Assembly: GCA_020216805.1 (NCBI GenBank)
Contig: JAIWNN010000096.1
Coordinates: forward strand, 1 to 10,000
Length of the DNA: 10,000 bases
DNA from: Desulfarculus sp.
GTDB lineage: Bacteria > Desulfobacterota > Desulfarculia > Desulfarculales > Desulfarculaceae
Direction of reading: 5' to 3'
In this document: positions 4,999 to 10,000 of the stretch, piece by piece
Layout: each line of letters opens with the position of its first letter
Numbering within the stretch: position 1 is the stretch's first letter
The notes under the pieces: generated by a model
What the model was told of the DNA's origin: nothing
Databases searched by the model: none
The model's input: the letters and a program-made list of their open reading frames with translations, nothing else
Position numbers and translations under genes: made by a program

Positions 4999-6009
4999 CT
5001 AGAAACCGGCCTTGGCCATCATATTGGCCAGGTCCGACACCCGGCAGGAGTACCCCCATTCGTTGTCGTACCAGGAGACCAGTTTCACCAGGTCGCCGTG
5101 CTGCACCTGGGTGAACTCGGCGTCCACGATGGAGGAATGGGAGTCGCCCTTGAAGTCCATGGAGACCAGCGGCTCCTCGCAGTAGCCCATGATGCCCTTG
5201 AGGGGGCCCTGGGCCGCCTCTTTGAGCATCGCCCGCAGCTCCTCGGTGCTGGTCTTCTTGGCCACCACCGCGGTGAGGTCCACCACGCTGACGGTGGGGG
5301 TGGGCACCCGCAGGGAGTAACCGTCCACCTTGCCCTTGAGATCGGGCAGGACCAGGCCCACCGCCTTGGCCGCGCCGGTGGTGGTGGGGATGATGGAGCA
5401 GGCCGCCGCCCGCGCCCGGCGCAGATCCTTGTGGGGCAGATCCAGGATGCGCTGGTCGTTGGTGTAGGAATGGACCGTGACCATCATGCCCTTGACGATG
5501 TCCAGGTTGCGGTGGATCACCGCCGCCGGCGGGGCCAGACAGTTGGTGGTGCAGGAGGCGTTGCTGACGATGTGGTGCTTCTTGGGGTCGTAGTCCTGGT
5601 GGTTAACGCCCAGCACCAAGGTCGCGTCGACTTCCTTGCCCGGGGCGCTGATGATGACCTTCTTGGCCCCGCCCTCGATGTGCACGCCGGCCTTGGGTCC
5701 GGTGGTGAACAGGCCGGTGCTCTCGATCACCAGCTCCACCCCCAGATCGGCCCAGGGCAGCTGGGCGGGGTCGCGGAAGCTCAGACTCTTGACTTCCTTG
5801 CCGTTGATGATGAACCCGCCCTCGTGGTAGTCCACCGTGCCACTATAACGCCCATAGTTGGTGTCGTACTTGAACAGGTGGGCGTTGGTGTGCACGTCGC
5901 CCAGGTCATTGACCGCCACCACTTCGAGGCTGTCGGGATAGCGCTCCAGAATGGCTTTCAGCACTTGCCGGCCAATACGCCCGAAACCGTTGATGCCGAC
6001 GCGAACCAT
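4999..6009 (-). CDS. gap: Glyceraldehyde-3-phosphate dehydrogenase, type I
   Basis: This cytoplasmic enzyme interconverts glyceraldehyde-3-phosphate and 1,3-bisphosphoglycerate using NAD, in glycolysis and gluconeogenesis. The 336 residues are the normal length. The N-terminus has the Rossmann motif [10 protein letters not shown] (5-14). Asp35 after the second strand (VAVNDLGD) points to NAD rather than NADP. The catalytic cysteine is C153 in [10 protein letters not shown] and the catalytic histidine H180 in TVHSYTND. The C-terminal [13 protein letters not shown] (312-324) is typical. The residues after the active site read CLAPPAAVI instead of the usual CLAPLAKVI, a minor variation. The start at 6009 follows GGGAGGAG closely; a longer in-frame start would run into the gene before it. 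It lies 16 bases behind the GAF gene and is almost certainly co-transcribed with it. Confidence 0.97.
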   Translation of the reverse strand: MVRVGINGFGRIGRQVLKAILERYPDSLEVVAVNDLGDVHTNAHLFKYDTNYGRYSGTVDYHEGGFIINGKEVKSLSFRDPAQLPWADLGVELVIESTGLFTTGPKAGVHIEGGAKKVIISAPGKEVDATLVLGVNHQDYDPKKHHIVSNASCTTNCLAPPAAVIHRNLDIVKGMMVTVHSYTNDQRILDLPHKDLRRARAAACSIIPTTTGAAKAVGLVLPDLKGKVDGYSLRVPTPTVSVVDLTAVVAKKTSTEELRAMLKEAAQGPLKGIMGYCEEPLVSMDFKGDSHSSIVDAEFTQVQHGDLVKLVSWYDNEWGYSCRVSDLANMMAKAGF

Positions 6010-6025
6010 TTTCTCCTCCCGGGGT

Positions 6026-6589
6026 CTAATTGTCGTCCAGGCGGTACTCGTGAGCAATCAAGAGATCGTAATCCTTCTTCAGGGCATGGTGCAAGCGGGC
6101 ATTGTCCAGGGCGATGGCGCTCAGGTTGGCCACGGCCTCCAGGAAGCGCACCTCGTCCTCGCTGAACTTGCGCTTGGTGGCGGTGTAGACCCTCAGCACC
6201 CCGATGGCCTTCTTGTCGCGCACCAAGGGCACGGCCAGCACCGAACGGATGCCTTCTTCCCTGGCCCGCTGGCCGTATTGGAAGTTGGGGTCGGTCCCGG
6301 CGTCGGCCAGATAGACCGCCTCGCCCTTCAAGGCCCGCTTGTCGATGCCACTTTCATTTACCAGCACCGGGCCCTTGCGTAAATAGCCTTGGCTCAGGCC
6401 GTGGCAGGCGCCCATGAACAGGCGCTTGCGCTGGGCGCCCAGGATGCGCAGACAGGCCGCCTTGACCCCCATGGTCTCGGCCACCGCCTTGACCACCTCC
6501 CCCAACACCTGGGCAGGGTCCAGGCTGGCGTTGATCACCTTGACCACCTCGTAGAGCGCCGCGAAATACTGCTTGTCCTTGTTGGGCAT
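6026..6589 (-). CDS. Stand-alone GAF-domain protein
   Basis: The 187-residue product is a single GAF domain (about 27-165) between short helical ends, with no kinase, cyclase, phosphodiesterase or DNA-binding output domain. The fold is recognisable from the [19 protein letters not shown] helix, the central strand pair, and the end [20 protein letters not shown] with the final long helix ([19 protein letters not shown]). There is no signal peptide or membrane segment, so it should be cytoplasmic. Ligand is unknown: GAF domains bind cyclic nucleotides, haem, iron or small metabolites, and no diagnostic residues stand out. The start at 6589 has GGGAGGA just upstream. It ends 16 bases before gap, so the pair forms an operon. 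A role as a sensor or partner linked to GAPDH is an inference from that spacing alone. Confidence 0.85.
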   Translation of the reverse strand: MPNKDKQYFAALYEVVKVINASLDPAQVLGEVVKAVAETMGVKAACLRILGAQRKRLFMGACHGLSQGYLRKGPVLVNESGIDKRALKGEAVYLADAGTDPNFQYGQRAREEGIRSVLAVPLVRDKKAIGVLRVYTATKRKFSEDEVRFLEAVANLSAIALDNARLHHALKKDYDLLIAHEYRLDDN

Positions 6590-6725
6590 GACATCCTCCC
6601 GGTCTGGGGCGGCCCAGGGGCCGCGGTTGGCTTTCCGTCCGGAATGACCACGATCCCGATTAGCTATCATTGTGACAAAAAGCCATGGGATCAGGGAAGG
6701 ATTGTTCTCGCGCCGCCGCGTCATC

Positions 6726-6763
6726 GCCCCGCAAGGCGCCGGTCGGCGGCCGCTTGGCGGGGC
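6726..6763. other. Strong hairpin after the 6780-8189 regulator
   Basis: GCCCCG (6726-6731) plus CAAG (6732-6735) pair with CTTG (6753-6756) and CGGGGC (6758-6763), with one bulged G, around a further GC-rich stem. It starts 16 bases past the regulator's stop codon. No U-run follows, so its role as a terminator is uncertain. The remaining spacer to 6589 presumably carries the GAF-gap promoter, but no clear -35/-10 pair is visible; the short palindrome TTGTGACAA is at 6670-6678. Confidence 0.4.
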
Positions 6764-6779
6764 CAGGGTGGGGAAGGGG

Positions 6780-8189
6780 TCAGGAGCGCTTGAATTCCTG
6801 CTTGTCCAGGCGATGCTTGCCCATCAGCTTGTGCAACTGGCGGGTGGTGATGCCGGCCGCCTCGGCGCTGGCGTTGATGCGTCCCTTGTGGGTGGCCAGC
6901 AGCTCGCGCAGGTAATGGAGCTCGGTCTGCTCCACCGCCCGGCGGCGGGCCTCGGCCAGGGTCAGGCGCATGTCCGGGGCCTGGCGGTGGCCGCGTCGAT
7001 CCTGGGAGAAAAGGTCGCTGGGAAAACCATCGGGCCCCAGCTCTTGCCCGGTCTCCAGGATGTAGGCCCGCTCCACCAGGTTTTCCATCTCGCGGATGTT
7101 GCCCGGCCAGGCGTAGCCTTCGAAGGCCTCCAGCACATTGGGGTGCACCGAGCGGATGTTCTTGCCGTAATAGCGGTTGAGGCGCTCCAGGAAGAGATCG
7201 ACGAACAGTGGAATGTCCTCGGGCCGTTCGCGCAGGGCCGGGATCTCGATGGGAAAGACGTTCAGGCGGTAATAAAGGTCCAGACGGAAGCGCCCCTCGC
7301 GCACCATTCGCAACAGATCGGAGTTGGTGGCGGCGATGATGCGCACGTCCAACTCGATGCTCTTTTCGCCGCCCACCCGCTCCATGGTGCGGTCCTGGAG
7401 CACCTGCAACAGCTTGATCTGGGCCGGGGCGCTGATGGTGCCCACCTCGTCCAGGAAGATGGTGCCGCCGTCGGCGATCTCGAACTTGCCCAACTTGCGC
7501 CGCACCGCGCCGGTGAAGGCCCCCTTCTCGTGGCCGAACAGTTCGCTCTCGATCAGGGTGTCGGGGATGGCCCCGCAGTGGACGCTGACGAAGGGCTTGG
7601 TCTTGCGGTGGCTGTGGCGGTGGATCAGCTTGGCCAGCACCCCCTTGCCGGTGCCGGTCTCGCCGGTCAAGAGCACCGTGGAACGGGTGGGGGCCACCGA
7701 GCGGACCTTCTCGAAGGCCCGGCGCATCAGGGGGCTGTGGGTGCGCACCAACTCCAGGCTGTCTTCCTGCCAGAAATGGTCGCGCAGGTATTGCAGCTCC
7801 GACTGCATGCGCAAGGACTGCTCGATGCTCTCGCGCACGTGGCGGATCTCGCTGGCGTCGATGGGATAGGTCAGGTAGTCGCTGGCCCCGGCCCGCACCG
7901 CGCTCACCGCCTCGCGGATCATCTCCTGGGGGGCCATGGCCACCACGAAGGCCCCGGGGAACTTCTCGCGCAGGGTGGTCAGGGCCGGGGCGTAGTCCGG
8001 CTTGCCCTCCACCAGGGCGGCGCGCCCCAACAGGCGCAGGTCCACGAACAGGTATTCGTAACGCCGATGGCCCTGCTCCCAGAGGGCCTCGGGGCTGTCG
8101 GCGATGTCCAGGCCGGACTGGTCGCCGAAGCTCTGGCGAATGGCGGCGATGGCCTCGGTTTCGTTGGCCGCGATCAGAATGCGGTTCAT
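6780..8189 (-). CDS. Sigma-54-dependent response-regulator-like activator with degenerate receiver
   Basis: This 469-residue bEBP has the NtrC-type order of receiver (1-120), AAA+ (about 145-385) and Fis-type helix-turn-helix (about 420-460). The ATPase is complete: Walker A GETGTGKG (176-183), GAFTGA (223-228), Walker B FLDE (245-248), sensor I Asn289, the arginine-finger region FRLDLYYRL (301-309) and WPGNIRE (361-367). It should drive sigma-54 promoters. The receiver keeps the phospho-acceptor Asp50 (LFVDLRL). However, the acidic pair is Ala8-Asn9, the Ser/Thr position is Ala (about 86) and the invariant lysine is Tyr108 (LTYPI), so classic phosphorylation is doubtful. No histidine kinase gene lies nearby in the window. 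The start at 8189 places the first receiver strand normally; an in-frame ATG at 8207 is possible, and neither has a strong ribosome site. It is divergent from the MFS gene, a possible target. Confidence 0.93.
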   Translation of the reverse strand: MNRILIAANETEAIAAIRQSFGDQSGLDIADSPEALWEQGHRRYEYLFVDLRLLGRAALVEGKPDYAPALTTLREKFPGAFVVAMAPQEMIREAVSAVRAGASDYLTYPIDASEIRHVRESIEQSLRMQSELQYLRDHFWQEDSLELVRTHSPLMRRAFEKVRSVAPTRSTVLLTGETGTGKGVLAKLIHRHSHRKTKPFVSVHCGAIPDTLIESELFGHEKGAFTGAVRRKLGKFEIADGGTIFLDEVGTISAPAQIKLLQVLQDRTMERVGGEKSIELDVRIIAATNSDLLRMVREGRFRLDLYYRLNVFPIEIPALRERPEDIPLFVDLFLERLNRYYGKNIRSVHPNVLEAFEGYAWPGNIREMENLVERAYILETGQELGPDGFPSDLFSQDRRGHRQAPDMRLTLAEARRRAVEQTELHYLRELLATHKGRINASAEAAGITTRQLHKLMGKHRLDKQEFKRS

Positions 8190-8251
8190 CACCAAGCAGC
8201 ACTCCATCCCGTGAGGGCGGCCGGGGCTGGCGGCCGACCGCGAACTGGCAT

Positions 8252-8260
8252 ATTATATCA
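8252..8260 (-). promoter_or_regulatory. Extended -10 promoter of the 6780-8189 regulator
   Basis: The minus strand reads TGATATAAT (8260-8252): a perfect TATAAT with the TG extension. The -35 region is poor, as often seen with extended -10 promoters. Transcription would start near 8245, about 56 bases before the ATG at 8189. The A/T-rich box is the only such patch in this divergent intergenic region. Confidence 0.6.
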
Positions 8261-8360
8261 CCCCAACGCCAAGGTTCAGCCCCGGCGGGAGACATCGCGC
8301 AGCGCTGGTCAACGCCATCGGGCGGGGGAGCGGACTTTGGAGCCCAGGAAGCCCACCAAC

Positions 8361-9542
8361 ATGCAAGAGCAACGGGATTTCGGGCCCATGGTGCCGGCCC
8401 TGCTGATCCTGATGGGCATCTTCCTGCTCAACTTCCTCTCCCGCATCATCCTGGGACCGATGCTGCCCACCCTGGAGCGCGACCTGGGCCTGACCCACGC
8501 CGAGGCCGGCGCCCTGTTCATCCCCATCACCCTGGGCTACTTCACCACCTTGATGGCCTCTGGCTTCATCGCCGCCCGTCTGGGCCATCGCCGCACCATC
8601 ATCTTCAGCGCCTGCGCGGTGGGCGGGGCCATGCTCCTGGCGGCGGCGGCCCCGGGCTTGTGGGGCCTGCGCCTGGGAATGCTGCTGTTGGGTCTGGCCG
8701 CCGGACCCTACCTGCCCTCGGGTCTGGCCACCCTCACCGGCTTGGTCAAGCCCGAGCACTGGGGCAAGGCGGTGGCGGTGCACGAACTGGCGCCCAACGT
8801 TTCTTTCGTGGCCGCCCCCCTGGTGGCCATGGGTCTGCTGACCATCCTGCCCTGGCGCGGGGTGCTGGCGGTGCTGGGCCTGGCCTCCCTGGGCTGGGGG
8901 ATCTTCTTCGCGCGGCGGGGACGGGGTGGCCACTTCCCGGGATTGGCGCCCAACCTGGGCAGCCTCGCCACCTTGGCCAAGCTGCCCAGCTTCTGGATCA
9001 TGATGTTCCTGTTCTGCATGGGCGTGGGCGGGTCCCTGGGAGTCTACAGCATGATGCCGCTCTACCTGGTCAGCGAGCGCCACATGGACCAGGAGACGGC
9101 CAACCTCTGGGTGGCGCTGTCGCGGCTGACCGGCCTGGGGATGGCTTTCGTGGCCGGCTGGGCCAGCGACCGCCTGGGGCCCAAGTGGGCGATGACCGGG
9201 GTGCTGATCCTGGCCGGGCTCTCCACCCTGGGCCTGGGCATGACCAGCGGCGGTTGGTTGCTGTTCTTCCTCTTTCTTCAACCCATGCTGGCGGTCTGCT
9301 TTTTCCCGCCGGCCTTCGCCTCGCTCTCCCGGGTGGGGCCGGTCGACTCCCGCTCGGTCACCGTCTCCCTGACCCTGCCGCCGGCCTTCCTGGTGGGGGG
9401 CGGGTTGCTGCCCACCGCCATGGGTTGGGTGGCCGAGCATCTCTCCTTCGGCTGGGGCATCGGGCTGTTCGGGGCCATGGTGCTGGCCGCCGCCCTGCTG
9501 GTGGGCCGCCTGGATCTGGGACCCCGTCCCCAGGCCCGATAA
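8361..9542 (+). CDS. MFS transporter, 12 transmembrane segments
   Basis: This is an inner-membrane major facilitator superfamily carrier of 393 residues. Hydrophobic segments fall at about 12-32, 48-71, 78-95, 100-120, 143-161, 164-184, 208-230, 248-268, 276-293, 297-320, 333-355 and 362-383, with a longer cytoplasmic loop at 185-207. The motif A loop between segments 2 and 3 (GFIAARLGHRR, 68-78) has Ala72 for the usual aspartate. The equivalent loop between 8 and 9 (GWASDRLGPK, 266-275) keeps Asp270. Substrate cannot be read from the sequence; drug, sugar-phosphate or organic-acid transport are all possible. The ATG at 8361 is preceded by AGGAA about 11 bases away, slightly distant. The frame stays open upstream, but that part does not look like protein. 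It is divergent from the sigma-54 activator, and no sigma-54 element is visible before it. Confidence 0.92.
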   Translation: MQEQRDFGPMVPALLILMGIFLLNFLSRIILGPMLPTLERDLGLTHAEAGALFIPITLGYFTTLMASGFIAARLGHRRTIIFSACAVGGAMLLAAAAPGLWGLRLGMLLLGLAAGPYLPSGLATLTGLVKPEHWGKAVAVHELAPNVSFVAAPLVAMGLLTILPWRGVLAVLGLASLGWGIFFARRGRGGHFPGLAPNLGSLATLAKLPSFWIMMFLFCMGVGGSLGVYSMMPLYLVSERHMDQETANLWVALSRLTGLGMAFVAGWASDRLGPKWAMTGVLILAGLSTLGLGMTSGGWLLFFLFLQPMLAVCFFPPAFASLSRVGPVDSRSVTVSLTLPPAFLVGGGLLPTAMGWVAEHLSFGWGIGLFGAMVLAAALLVGRLDLGPRPQAR

Positions 9543-9604
9543 AGGCTCGGCGCGCGAGGCTCCTTACTCTCCATCCTTCCAGCCCTGGCTGTCCGCGGCC
9601 ATCA

Positions 9605-9624
9605 CCAGGCGCTGGTCAGCCTGG
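9605..9624. other. Small hairpin between the convergent genes
   Basis: CCAGGC (9605-9610) and GCCTGG (9619-9624) form a 6-bp stem with an 8-base loop, 62 bases after the MFS stop codon. No T-run follows. Confidence 0.25.
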
Positions 9625-9659
9625 CGCGGCGGCGCGCCGGGACCTCCTGGGTCGAGGCG

Positions 9660-9681
9660 CCGGGATCATGAATTGTCCCGG
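9660..9681. terminator. Possible bidirectional terminator hairpin
   Basis: CCGGGA (9660-9665) and TCCCGG (9676-9681) enclose an A/T-richer 10-base loop between the convergent MFS and peptidase genes. The position suits a shared terminator, but neither side has a U-run. Confidence 0.3.
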
Positions 9682-9711
9682 CCCGGTGACCATCGCGCCG
9701 TCGCCCGTCTC

Positions 9712-10000
9712 TCAAGCCCCGCACCAGCGCCGGGCCACCTCCAGATAGATTCGCGCCGCCTGGTCCAGGCGCTCCAAATCGCACCACTCGTCGGTCTGGT
9801 GGGCCTGATCCGGCTCGCCCGGCCCCAGGATCAGGCAGGGCGGGTTTCCCAGAGCGGGGCCCAGGTGGGCGGCGTCGGTAAAGTAGGGCGCGCCGCCCGG
9901 GGTGGGTTGCCGGCCGGTGATGGCGGCCGTCACCGCCCAGGTGTCGCGCACCCAGGGGTGGTCGGGGTCGGTCCACAAGCTGCGGGTGTCGTCCAGCACC
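9712..10000 (-). CDS. M20-family metallopeptidase (ArgE/DapE type), C-terminal part
   Basis: The last 96 or so residues of a zinc-dependent amidohydrolase/peptidase related to acetylornithine deacetylase (ArgE), succinyl-diaminopimelate desuccinylase (DapE) and carboxypeptidase G2. The visible part has the family's C-terminal catalytic-domain signature: GGAPYFTDAAHLGPALG, then PCLILGPGEPDQAHQTDEW. In it, the histidine of the QAH segment is in the position of the conserved C-terminal metal ligand, and DEW replaces the common DEY/DEF. The stop codon at 9712-9714 is TGA. The 5' part lies beyond the window edge, so the metal-binding N-terminal half and the exact substrate cannot be judged. It is convergent with the MFS gene. 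Confidence 0.88.
   Translation of the reverse strand, partial: VLDDTRSLWTDPDHPWVRDTWAVTAAITGRQPTPGGAPYFTDAAHLGPALGNPPCLILGPGEPDQAHQTDEWCDLERLDQAARIYLEVARRWCGA

Noticed and set aside
4592..5059. Small protein on the minus strand overlapping the end of GAPDH
   Set aside because: The translation is Gly/Pro/Arg-rich without a domain, overlaps gap and runs through the terminator and repeats.
6655..6690. Sigma-70 or FNR/CRP-type site before the GAF-gap unit
   Set aside because: TTGTCA and the 9-bp palindrome TTGTGACAA are present, but no matching -10 or second half-site at the right distance.
6672..8360. Upstream in-frame extension of the MFS gene across the regulator
   Set aside because: An open frame opposite the sigma-54 activator; the membrane protein begins at the ATG at 8361 with a nearby ribosome site.

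Overview
The window is GC-rich (about two thirds G+C by eye) bacterial chromosome with short intergenic gaps and strong GGAGG-type ribosome sites. A class I hybrid cluster protein of the Desulfovibrio type, two bacterial enhancer-binding proteins (bEBPs), a stand-alone GAF protein and the G-run/C-run terminator style all fit an anaerobic Desulfobacterota (former deltaproteobacterium). That placement is inference. Nothing looks like a phage, insertion sequence or CRISPR array.

Layout. All genes are on the minus strand except one transporter. From right to left: the C-terminal end of an M20-family metallopeptidase (9712-10000, cut by the window edge); a convergent plus-strand MFS transporter (8361-9542); a bEBP with a degenerate receiver domain (6780-8189), divergent from the transporter; a small GAF protein and GAPDH as a tight two-gene unit (6026-6589, 4999-6009); an 837-base gap rich in inverted repeats, with an intrinsic terminator pointing to the plus strand; a second bEBP of NifA-like architecture (2548-4161); an Rrf2-family regulator (1921-2352); and hybrid cluster protein Hcp (203-1840), followed by strong terminator-like hairpins.

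How the parts fit. The Rrf2 regulator and Hcp share a 14-bp GGT-N8-ACC palindrome in their upstream regions. One copy lies over the -10 box of the rrf2 promoter, so this looks like a small autoregulated redox or nitrosative-stress unit. The two bEBPs contrast sharply. The one at 6780-8189 has intact ATPase motifs and the sigma-54-contacting GAFTGA loop but a receiver that has lost most of its phosphorylation chemistry. The one at 2548-4161 has lost GAFTGA and the Walker A lysine, yet a near-perfect sigma-54 -24/-12 element sits just before its start codon. One testable model is that a competent bEBP, perhaps the neighbour, drives expression of the non-canonical one.

The main candidates for undescribed biology are the non-canonical bEBP with its near-leaderless sigma-54 promoter, the structured intergenic region that may encode a plus-strand small RNA, and the shared rrf2/hcp operator.
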